A stretch of 64,000 nt of DNA, taken from Virgibacillus halotolerans. GTDB taxonomy: Bacteria > Bacillota > Bacilli > Bacillales > Amphibacillaceae. Both the position numbers and the translations under genes were made by a program. How positions within the stretch are numbered: position 1 is the first letter of the stretch; each line of letters starts with the position of its first letter. The stretch covers positions 221,602 through 285,601 of the forward strand of contig NZ_JAFBEA010000005.1 in assembly GCF_016908515.1 (NCBI RefSeq). The letters are read 5' to 3'. Positions 1 through 6,506 of the stretch are shown piece by piece. A model generated the notes under the pieces. The model saw nothing but the letters and a program-made list of their open reading frames with translations, made no database searches and was not told where the DNA came from.

Positions 1-526
1 ATAAAAACACAGGACCACCAAGAAAAAAGCCAATGACTAAGACTGAAGTCTCTGTAATTATTCTAACCCTGCGAATTGGCGCATTCAACTTTTGTGCAAT
101 CGATAGCATAAAGCCATCGCGAGGCCCTGAACCAACACCAGCCGCATTATACATGCCCCCACCAAATCCCATGAATACAATACCTGAAATTATCACAATC
201 ACATCTGTCCATGTGTAATTTGCCATTGGTAAAACATCCAGCCATAGGAACAAATCAACAAATACCCCAATAAATATGGCATTTAGAAATGTACCTAGTT
301 TTATATACCTTTTATCAAGTATCCATGACACAACAATTAATAGGATTGAAATAATAATTGCCCATGATCCAATGGATAGACCAATCATGTTATGAAACGC
401 TACATTTAAAACATCCCATGGGTGTATGCCAAGATGCTGTACCCTTATGGTGAGACTAATGCCAAAGCTGAAAAGAATAAGACCTAATGTGTAAACAGAC
501 CACCGTAAAACCTTCCTCAGTTTCAT
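1..526 (-). CDS. YczE/YyaS/YitT-family integral membrane protein (3' part outside window)
   Basis: The reading frame is open from ATG at 526 to the window edge, giving the first 175 residues of a hydrophobic protein. I see about four or five membrane spans, the motif VQHLGIHPWDVL in the first third and a glycine-rich MGFGGGMYNAAGVGSG stretch, which are typical of the YczE/YyaS/YitT membrane family; its biochemical role is poorly known. A purine-rich AGAGGG lies just before the ATG. This is host DNA outside the prophage, AT-rich compared with the phage genes. The C-terminus is cut by the window, so length cannot be judged. Confidence 0.75.
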   Translation of the reverse strand, partial: MKLRKVLRWSVYTLGLILFSFGISLTIRVQHLGIHPWDVLNVAFHNMIGLSIGSWAIIISILLIVVSWILDKRYIKLGTFLNAIFIGVFVDLFLWLDVLPMANYTWTDVIVIISGIVFMGFGGGMYNAAGVGSGPRDGFMLSIAQKLNAPIRRVRIITETSVLVIGFFLGGPVFL

Positions 527-732
527 CAACCCTCTTTCATCTTTCCTATAATAAAGCGTATTCACTGTATCTTTAATACTAACAGACTTTGTTTATTCAT
601 CTAACATGTTTGCAACATTCCTAATCAAACGTTCTTTTCTTATCCATTTTATTCTAAACTTATTGTTATGATTTTCTATATTAGAAAACTTGGCGTTCGT
701 CAAACTTTTAATGACAGTGCCTTCGTTGCACT

Positions 733-770
733 TATGCAGATAGGAAAGTATAAACTTTCCTATCTGCATA
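733..770. repeat. Perfect 17-bp-arm palindrome in host intergenic DNA
   Basis: Arms of 17 bp (starting TATGCAGATAGG) surround a 4-nt ATAA loop without a mismatch. There is an A-run after it on the + strand and no U-run in either direction that would make a standard terminator. It stands alone in the 500-bp stretch between the membrane protein gene and the tRNA-Leu terminator, where I see no gene. It could be a dispersed repeat or a miniature mobile element terminus; the window has only one copy. Confidence 0.6.
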
Positions 771-973
771 AAAAAGCAGGGAACCAAGGTCCCCCCCCCG
801 TTATTATACTTAATGATATTTCTATTGTCTCAGTACTAAAAATTTCAGTTTGCGCCTGCTATGTTGCATTTTACAAATAGATATCTTAGGAAGCTACAGT
901 AATATCCGTATCAGTATTTTTTTAAAAGACTGTGACATAGTACTTCATTCATGTAAAACTCAAATTTTCACGC

Positions 974-1009
974 AAAAAAAATACGCTATCTAAGTGAATA
1001 GATAGCGTA
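974..1009 (-). terminator. Rho-independent terminator after tRNA-Leu
   Basis: Ten-base-pair perfect stem (arms 982-991 and 1000-1009, loop of 8) followed on the minus strand by a run of eight T. It lies about 20 bp beyond the 3' end of tRNA-Leu and would originally have ended the whole rRNA-tRNA operon; now it ends leftward transcription leaving the prophage. Confidence 0.9.
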
Positions 1010-1026
1010 CTCTGTATTACAATAAG

Positions 1027-1110
1027 TACCAGTGGCCGGGATCGAACCGGCACTCCCGTGAAGGAACGGGATTTTGAGTCCCGCGCGTCTGCCAATTCCG
1101 CCACACTGGC
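1027..1110 (-). tRNA. tRNA-Leu(CAA), hybrid of host 3' half and phage 5' half
   Basis: An 84-nt class II tRNA with a long variable arm and anticodon CAA folds normally (acceptor GCCAGTG with CACTGGT, a G1-U72 wobble). No CCA is encoded. The 5' part down to the anticodon loop lies inside the 43-bp att repeat, so it was brought in by the phage, while the anticodon 3' arm, variable arm and T arm are chromosomal. The gene is functional by sequence but is cut off from the host rRNA-tRNA promoter, now about 61 kb away; a prophage promoter at 1203-1231 points at it. Confidence 0.95.
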
Positions 1111-1112
1111 AT
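1070..1112. other. attL (43-bp core)
   Basis: The 43 bases are identical to 62375-62417 and diverge immediately on both sides. They cover the 5' half of tRNA-Leu(CAA) from the anticodon loop to the acceptor end, plus two bases upstream. The crossover must lie somewhere in this interval. Confidence 0.95.
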
Positions 1113-1202
1113 AGTGACACGGCTTAAATCCGTTAGGCAGTTCGCTTTATCCGATCTAACTTCGTGTGATCCGACGTTTATCCGGGAAAAGCGCGTAAAT
1201 GT

Positions 1203-1231
1203 ATAATATCACGGTGACTGTTCGGTGTCAA
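1203..1231 (-). promoter_or_regulatory. Prophage sigma-A promoter aimed at tRNA-Leu
   Basis: On the minus strand TTGACA (1226-1231), a 17-bp spacer and TATTAT (1203-1208) form a near-consensus promoter. Nothing but tRNA-Leu lies downstream before the terminator. It is placed just after the stop of the replication-relaxation gene and about 90 bp from the tRNA 5' end, so it can replace the host operon promoter lost on integration. Confidence 0.8.
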
Positions 1232-1243
1232 CAATAAATCGTA

Positions 1244-1861
1244 TTAAGAGATCAATTCCGCAGTACCTTCGACATTTGCGTCCGACATCATCCGCCTAAT
1301 TCGATCGACACGAGTCGGATTTATTCCGTAGAATTTAACGACTGGGGGCAGCTTTCCGTTCTTCCGATATAGCGATTGTAACTCGGAATATGTGGCGACC
1401 TTTTCCCGGTTAACGGACATCCGCTGGTAACGATCAACTTCAATAAACGTCTTCCTTCCTTCATATACGCAATTAGCATCCGGAGTAAATACGACTTTTC
1501 CTTTCTTACTTCGGTACGACATCTTCTGTTCTGTACGCCAGACCTCCGGCATCTCTAGCGACAGATACGCTTCATTCGTCAGCAATGTATGCTCGATGTA
1601 ATCACGGGCGGAGGTTGGGCTGTAATCGTCGTCTAATAGGTACCTCCCTTCCTTCGTTAATCCGTATATCTTCTGATGCCATCTCACGGACTTTAGTAAT
1701 CCATCGTCCTCTAGCCGCGCCAATATACGATTCGCGTTCCTCACCGCACCAAGTCCGCATGCTTCCTGTAACTGCGACCTAGTTGCGTAAGTCATCCGAT
1801 TCAAGCGTGATAATATCATCATCGTCCTTACGTGGAACTTCTGCTGAAAGTACACCGTCAT
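1244..1861 (-). CDS. Replication-relaxation family protein
   Basis: 205 residues. The N-terminal third reads as a winged helix (MMILSRLNRM...RSQLQEACGL...ANRILARLEDDGLLKSV) and the rest as an alpha/beta domain, the pattern of the replication-relaxation family found next to FtsK-like genes in plasmids and Bacillus phages. The exact activity is unknown; DNA binding is likely. AAAGGG lies nine bases before the ATG at 1861, which supports this start although it makes the gene overlap the upstream FtsK-like gene by 83 bp. Both are the last genes before attL and are probably cotranscribed. Confidence 0.75.
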   Translation of the reverse strand: MTVYFQQKFHVRTMMILSRLNRMTYATRSQLQEACGLGAVRNANRILARLEDDGLLKSVRWHQKIYGLTKEGRYLLDDDYSPTSARDYIEHTLLTNEAYLSLEMPEVWRTEQKMSYRSKKGKVVFTPDANCVYEGRKTFIEVDRYQRMSVNREKVATYSELQSLYRKNGKLPPVVKFYGINPTRVDRIRRMMSDANVEGTAELIS

Positions 1862-2999
1862 TTCCGAACACCCTTTCCGTATCTACTCGATATTTACTTA
1901 ACCTCTCCGCCATTTCTCCGTCGGAAATGTACGGTACTTGTACTTCCTGGCGATCAATCGTGCGGTATATACCTCGACCTGGATGCGGTAAATACTCCGC
2001 TCCATTTTCGTCAATAGCTACGCGACTGGCGAGTTCTGACGGCAACCGGAAAGCTACTTTCGCGTCGGCATTCTGCTTAACTGCGCGGGGCAACGAATCG
2101 CCAGTCGGATATTGTGTCGCGTGAATTAATCGCCACCCTAACGCTCCTGCTACGCGAGTGATCTCCGCCATAGCCGATTGACAGAAACGCATAAGATTCT
2201 TTTCTTCCTTCGACATAAATGGCTCAGGCGTAAGTTGCGCGGCTTCATCAATAACGATAAACGTCCGATGCCTAATCGGAGTGTCAACGATATTCGTGTA
2301 GCCGTTACGCTTAAACTCCGCCATCGTACGTTTCATTTCGTCCTTTAACCTCGTAAATATTTCCGCTGCATCTTCGGCGTCAGACGCGACCGCCTTAACT
2401 TGGCGCAGCGATTCGTATTTACCGAATTCTAATCCGCCCTTTAAGTCGATCATATAAAACGAAACATCGTCCGCCTGATGTTCGCAAAGGTACGTCATAA
2501 TATTCTTTAGGAATATCGTCTTACCTTGACGCGTCGATCCGGCCACCGTCATATGCGGAGTCTTATCGAAGTCGTGAAATAACCAACCGTCAAGTGTACG
2601 TCCTACTGGCGCTAGATAACCGGCACGTATCGGCACTTCATCGTACAATACACGGTCTGTGAGCGTCTCATTATACAGTTTAATACGTAACATACCCCCG
2701 TCTAGTTTGACCGCCACAGGCACGCTAAAAGCGCTTGTAATGGCGTTGGTGATCGACTCTGATAGCGTCTTACCTAACGGCAATGAGTAGACGTGTTCTA
2801 CGTAATTATCTCCGTCGATGTACCCGTGATATTTCGGCTGCTGCGGTTTTAGGTTTCCGTAGATGTCGCGATATTCCCGAAGGAAGTTGTTACGTCGGAA
2901 TATAACGGACAGGCGCTTTTTGTACGTCATCTTGCGGTCAGGAAGGAAAACGGACGAGGCTATTAATATAGCTGACGAGTATGCAATTATCGAAAACAA
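1779..2999 (-). CDS. FtsK/SpoIIIE-like DNA translocase ATPase
   Basis: About 406 residues. An N-terminal hydrophobic segment (SIIAYSSAILIASSVFL) could anchor the protein in the membrane. The ATPase domain has Walker A GSTRQGKT near residue 165, Walker B FIVIDEA near 255 and a later THATQYP-type stretch, all as in FtsK/SpoIIIE and conjugative coupling ATPases. It lacks the long linker and gamma DNA-recognition domain of chromosomal FtsK. TTG at 2999 is preferred because AGGAGG lies eight bases before it; an in-frame GTG at 3008 overlaps that binding site. A role in moving phage or plasmid-like DNA is inference. Confidence 0.8.
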   Translation of the reverse strand: MFSIIAYSSAILIASSVFLPDRKMTYKKRLSVIFRRNNFLREYRDIYGNLKPQQPKYHGYIDGDNYVEHVYSLPLGKTLSESITNAITSAFSVPVAVKLDGGMLRIKLYNETLTDRVLYDEVPIRAGYLAPVGRTLDGWLFHDFDKTPHMTVAGSTRQGKTIFLKNIMTYLCEHQADDVSFYMIDLKGGLEFGKYESLRQVKAVASDAEDAAEIFTRLKDEMKRTMAEFKRNGYTNIVDTPIRHRTFIVIDEAAQLTPEPFMSKEEKNLMRFCQSAMAEITRVAGALGWRLIHATQYPTGDSLPRAVKQNADAKVAFRLPSELASRVAIDENGAEYLPHPGRGIYRTIDRQEVQVPYISDGEMAERLSKYRVDTERVFGNDGVLSAEVPRKDDDDIITLESDDLRN

Positions 3000-3008
3000 A
3001 CGTACCAC

Positions 3009-3367
3009 CTCCTATACTTATGGATGTTCCAACGTGTATTCCGACGACTATTCCAGGTCGACGACCATGCGGGTATAGTTAGTTGGAATATGCCAAACTT
3101 GCGATTGAAGCTGGAACGACAATGTTTCGTCTATTCCACGTTGGTATTCCGTCTGGCTCTTACACTATATGTATATAAGCTGGGAATGTTCTTTATTACT
3201 CTTTTATTTTCTATGGGGCGGATTTTTTGAGGAGTGGTGTGGAGGATGTAACTCTGTACTTCTTATTATGTTTTATTACTATACTTATAGTATGTCCGTT
3301 TGCGTCGCACGGTATACATAAAATAAATAAAAAATCCCCGCCCGAAGGCGAGGAGTATTCCGTACTA
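3009..3367. promoter_or_regulatory. Gene-free control region with five TTCCA/TGGAA sites
   Basis: No convincing gene is present. Five TTCCA or TGGAA pentamers occur at 3027, 3051, 3084, 3112 and 3134, several inside longer shared words such as TTCCAACGTG and CCACGTTGG, in the 130 bp upstream of the FtsK-like gene. This looks like an operator cluster controlling the leftward FtsK/relaxation operon. The right end holds the terminator of the endolysin gene. Confidence 0.45.
3324..3353 (-). terminator. Terminator of the endolysin gene
   Basis: On the minus strand a 7-bp GC stem closed by a TTCG tetraloop (3335-3352) is followed by ATTTTTT. It lies 15 bp after the endolysin stop and separates the lysis genes from the FtsK control region. 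Confidence 0.9.
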
Positions 3368-4549
3368 TTATAATTTACCTGCGTTCAACCTGCGCTGTAA
3401 TTCCTTCACCATTACGGAAGGATTCGATACTTTTCCGTCAACTGGCGTTTTAAATCGTCGTTGCATCGCTTTGTACGTATCCGGACCGAGATAGCCGTCA
3501 GCCGTGACGCCAACTAGCGCCTGCAATGCCTTAACCATCGGGGAAGGTTTCGATATCTTACCGTCGACCGGAGTGCCGAAATAGCGCTGTAATGCTTTCG
3601 TCGTAGCCGCGCCCCAATAACCGTCGACTTTAATGCTTGCCTTCTTAGGCGTCGATTTAGCCGGCGCAGATGTCGACTTACCATTTAGCTTGGCGTAGGT
3701 CGCTTTGCCCGCCATTCCGTCCGCAGTCAAGCCGTTCATTGACTGAAACCGACGTACCGCATCTTCCGTATCATCACCATAATACGAGTCTACGCCGTTA
3801 TTCTTAGCGCCCTTGTTCGGGTAGTACGGAGGTTTGTTGTTCGCCAACATCGTCTGTAGCTGCTTTACGGGGGCGCCGTATTCTCCGATACCTAGCGTCT
3901 GTCCCGTCCAGTTTCCGGTTACCTTCGTCCACGTCCGTTTAGGCTTCGATACAGTCGCCGGCTTTGTCTCCGTATTAGGTGCGGAAACTGTTCCGCTAGA
4001 TGGAGCTTTACCCTTGTACGCCTTAACCTGCGTCATAAACTTCGACTTATCTAGGCCGCTTCCGGGGCACGTCTTAGGCGCTTTTCCGTTAATTAAACAT
4101 TCACGGTGGAATACGCACGGCTTTCCTTTGGTTACGTGGATGTAATGACATACCGCTAAAACGGAGTCTAATTGACTTCCGCCTAATATATCGTTGCCTT
4201 TGTCGAAGTTACCGATCGTCTCGAACATAAACGGATGGCTTGCGCTTGTTCCGTTATAACCGGTAGCTGACGCAGGCATCATCGTAATATTACGTCCAAG
4301 TACGATTTTACCGTCCTTGCCAATCGTTATATGCTGCGCAACATCCTGCCATCCGTTGGTGTTAACGTGGTAATTCCGCATGTTACGGTGTAAGTCTACT
4401 GTCGGCTGATTATTACTATGGTCAGGCTTATACGTGTGGTGAACGTGTACTCGACTGATGCTGCTCGATACGTATGATCCGTAATTCTTATCGAGCCAAT
4501 CGACGAAATCTTTACCGTTGTTAAATACCTTATTTGCCGTCCAACTCAT
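3368..4549 (-). CDS. Endolysin: N-acetylmuramoyl-L-alanine amidase with peptidoglycan-binding repeats
   Basis: 393 residues with no signal peptide, so export would depend on the holin. Residues about 1-180 form an Amidase_2/PGRP-type catalytic domain; zinc ligands are probably the His of VHHTY near residue 37, the His of VFHRE near 145 and the Cys of TCPGSG near 158. A linker follows, then a peptidoglycan-binding module (TLGIGEYGAPVKQLQ...GDDTEDAVRRFQ) and two shorter copies of a DGYWG/DGYLG...YFGTPVDGK unit. AAGGGGAG before the ATG supports the start. It is separated from the tail/holin operon by a terminator, so it may have its own expression. Confidence 0.9.
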   Translation of the reverse strand: MSWTANKVFNNGKDFVDWLDKNYGSYVSSSISRVHVHHTYKPDHSNNQPTVDLHRNMRNYHVNTNGWQDVAQHITIGKDGKIVLGRNITMMPASATGYNGTSASHPFMFETIGNFDKGNDILGGSQLDSVLAVCHYIHVTKGKPCVFHRECLINGKAPKTCPGSGLDKSKFMTQVKAYKGKAPSSGTVSAPNTETKPATVSKPKRTWTKVTGNWTGQTLGIGEYGAPVKQLQTMLANNKPPYYPNKGAKNNGVDSYYGDDTEDAVRRFQSMNGLTADGMAGKATYAKLNGKSTSAPAKSTPKKASIKVDGYWGAATTKALQRYFGTPVDGKISKPSPMVKALQALVGVTADGYLGPDTYKAMQRRFKTPVDGKVSNPSVMVKELQRRLNAGKL

Positions 4550-4582
4550 AATATCGTCTCCCCTTCGTTAAAATTTCGCAAA

Positions 4583-4609
4583 TAAAAAAGACGCCGGTTA
4601 GGGCGCCTT
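4583..4609 (-). terminator. Terminator between tail/holin operon and endolysin
   Basis: On the minus strand AAGGCGCC and GGCGTCTT pair around a 6-nt loop with one GU pair, and six T follow. It lies after the small gene at 4658-4789. Confidence 0.85.
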
Positions 4610-4657
4610 GCGTTTATCTCTTATTCAACTTTAGATAACCAGTTAGTTGAGTATGGG

Positions 4658-4789
4658 TTATTCTTCTTCATCGTCAATGATTGGCTCTATTGATTCAGAT
4701 ATTACGACTGTCCCTTGAATATCTTTTACCACATATTCATTTCCGTTATCATCAACCCATTTGTCTCCAACTTCGATATCACCCAACAT
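4658..4789 (-). CDS. Small acidic protein of unknown function (43 aa)
   Basis: ATG at 4789 follows GGAGAAGGTGGG and overlaps the end of the upstream gene by 11 bp, a translationally coupled arrangement. The protein starts MLGDIEVGDKWVDDNGNEYV and ends in an acidic tail (IIDDEEE). Its position at the end of the tail operon resembles small XkdX/YoqE-type tail-end proteins, but I do not recognise the family. Confidence 0.7.
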   Translation of the reverse strand: MLGDIEVGDKWVDDNGNEYVVKDIQGTVVISESIEPIIDDEEE

Positions 4790-5543
4790 TATTACCCACC
4801 TTCTCCACCATAAAAAATAACTTGAATATAGGGGTTCTGACAGTTTGGTCGCCTTGATTTCGATATCTAATTTTAATCGGCAAGCTGTTGCTTAAAACCG
4901 ATGTGTCTCTGATAGTCTCTACCATCTCATAGATGTCAGACGGGGTTACATCTCCTGTATATGCCTGTTGCCTTCTACCAGGTATGGTTCCCCTCATAAA
5001 CTGCTTACTTTCCCCCTCGATGCTCATTATAAAGTTACTATCTGATTGACTTTCTCCGTGATATATCCAAATAAGATGTTTACCTGTTGAATCTGTGTTT
5101 CTGTAAGCAAAGTAACCAAACCTTTTTAAAGTCCAAATTTCTCCGGGTTTGGAATAAACATCAAAGACTTGATCTTTTCCAGGTTCAACATCGTTTCCCG
5201 CAACTTCAACTTCAATAAAGTTCTTGTTTGGATTAACAAGAATACCATCCTCAACATTACTCCCAATTACTTGAGTATCAAACGTACCATCCAACCGTTC
5301 CAATATGTCCGCCTGCGTCCGCTTAATCTCCGCCAATTCCGCACTAACATCCGCATCCTTTACGTTCTGCACCTCCGGAAAATTACCGACAGTCACGTCG
5401 CCTTGTTCCGGTTGATTTACGACATTAACGTGAAGCGCCCCGTTCGACCCTTCCGTAACCTCGAACTCACTCCGACCTGCTACCTTATGCTGCGGAGCCG
5501 GTCCGTCCAACGCCCGCTTTAGTCTTGCGTTTATATCCGCCAT
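4779..5543 (-). CDS. Phage structural protein of unknown function
   Basis: 254 residues, no membrane segment. The N-terminal 90 residues are polar, with a predicted short helix (DVSAELAEIKRTQADILERL), and the remainder is beta-rich, like accessory baseplate or fibre proteins. It lies between the tail fibre genes and the terminator, downstream of holin and XhlA. GGAGGCG before the ATG supports the start. I do not recognise a family. Confidence 0.65.
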   Translation of the reverse strand: MADINARLKRALDGPAPQHKVAGRSEFEVTEGSNGALHVNVVNQPEQGDVTVGNFPEVQNVKDADVSAELAEIKRTQADILERLDGTFDTQVIGSNVEDGILVNPNKNFIEVEVAGNDVEPGKDQVFDVYSKPGEIWTLKRFGYFAYRNTDSTGKHLIWIYHGESQSDSNFIMSIEGESKQFMRGTIPGRRQQAYTGDVTPSDIYEMVETIRDTSVLSNSLPIKIRYRNQGDQTVRTPIFKLFFMVEKVGNNVG

Positions 5544-5561
5544 CTTATCGCCTCCATACCG

Positions 5562-5828
5562 CTATTTATCCGTTTTCTTCCGCTCTTTCATATTACGCAT
5601 ATGTGCGTCTGCCTTCTGCGCTTCCTTCGTGACGCTGTTATTCTTCCACCACGCCACCAGCGCTGCCCCTGCGTTAAGTACGACTGTTACCGACATCTCT
5701 ACGTCAGCCTCTGCGAACGGCAGTACGTCAAATCCCGCTAGTTGTAATGACGTGTTAACTAACGCCAATACTAGGACTGCCGTACGGATGATTGCGCCTT
5801 TACTCATACTCCGTAATTTGTTCGCCAT
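5562..5828 (-). CDS. Holin, SPP1 family
   Basis: 88 residues with two hydrophobic segments (AIIRTAVLVLALVNTSLQLAGF and VTVVLNAGAALVAWWKN) around a short loop containing LPF, then a charged C-terminal tail. This is the layout and length of SPP1/PBSX (XhlB-like) holins, which make membrane lesions that release or activate the endolysin. It follows the XhlA-like gene as in PBSX. GGGGGAGGA precedes the ATG. Confidence 0.88.
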   Translation of the reverse strand: MANKLRSMSKGAIIRTAVLVLALVNTSLQLAGFDVLPFAEADVEMSVTVVLNAGAALVAWWKNNSVTKEAQKADAHMRNMKERKKTDK

Positions 5829-5859
5829 GTTATCGTCCTCCCCCCTATGAAAAATTCGC

Positions 5860-6180
5860 CTAACCTCCGAAGATAGACGTGATTGCTATTCCGATTATTC
5901 CTGCGACAACAGCGGTAATCACCGCCGTTATAATTGCTCCGGTTATCTTCCGCCGAATCCAATTCGTATCTTCCTTAATCTCGCCTAGTGACTCCTTGAG
6001 CGCGCTTATTTCCTGCGCCTGCATCTGATCGCTGAATTCTAGCTTCGTAATGTCCGCTTTAAACGTAGTCTGATTCGCCTTTACCTGCGACATATCCTGC
6101 TTTAATTCCGTGATGTCCTGCTGTACGCGGTTTTGCCACTCGTCCATTTCGCTCACCCCTCCGGTGTTTCCGTTTGGCAT
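5860..6180 (-). CDS. xhlA: XhlA-like hemolysin/lysis accessory protein
   Basis: 106 residues: a long polar coiled-coil region (residues about 12-75) followed by a single C-terminal membrane helix (TGAIITAVITAVVAGIIGIAITSIF). XhlA of PBSX has this layout and acts with the holin XhlB and the amidase in host lysis. The gene order XhlA-holin is conserved here. The start ATG at 6180 follows AGGGGGT. Confidence 0.85.
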   Translation of the reverse strand: MPNGNTGGVSEMDEWQNRVQQDITELKQDMSQVKANQTTFKADITKLEFSDQMQAQEISALKESLGEIKEDTNWIRRKITGAIITAVITAVVAGIIGIAITSIFGG

Positions 6181-6287
6181 CGTTCGACCCCCTACTATCT
6201 CCGCCGTCTTCCGTATAGTGTAGCAACCGACCGCAAAGGACGACCCCGTGCGGTTCGGCTAGGAGGAGCCGTAAACTCCTCCGCTAT

Positions 6288-6506
6288 TTACTTCGCGGAC
6301 TCTTCGTCTGCTTGCGCGTCAAGTTCCGCAACCTTGTCCGCCTGTACCTTCTCGAGTTCCTTCTGCGATTCTTGATACGCGATAGATACCGCGAGTTTTT
6401 CGCCTGTAAGTGCGCCCACTTCGTTTTGTAACGCTTGGATTAGCGTGTTCTGGCGGCGTAGTTGCGTGGTTAATTGTTCGTACGTCGGTTGTTCGTTATT
6501 ATTCAT
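6288..6506 (-). CDS. Small coiled-coil phage protein
   Basis: 72 residues, almost entirely one predicted alpha-helical coiled coil (QLRRQNTLIQALQNEVGAL then a second heptad stretch). It begins right at the stop of the tail endopeptidase-type gene with GGAGGAT in front of the ATG, so it is coupled to tail genes. Function unknown; short tail-associated coiled coils at this place are common in phages of Bacillota. A 7-bp hairpin (6262-6282) lies behind it without a U-run. Confidence 0.65.
   Translation of the reverse strand: MNNNEQPTYEQLTTQLRRQNTLIQALQNEVGALTGEKLAVSIAYQESQKELEKVQADKVAELDAQADEESAK

Noticed and set aside
1121..1136. GTTAGGC near the tRNA-Leu as a fourth copy of the 42-bp element
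   Set aside because: Only the GCCTAAC end matches; the TGCGTATATA and GTATAAGGC parts are missing at the fixed distances.
6262..6282. 7-bp GGAGGAG/CTCCTCC hairpin behind the small coiled-coil gene as a terminator
   Set aside because: No U-run on either strand; may only sequester Shine-Dalgarno-like bases.
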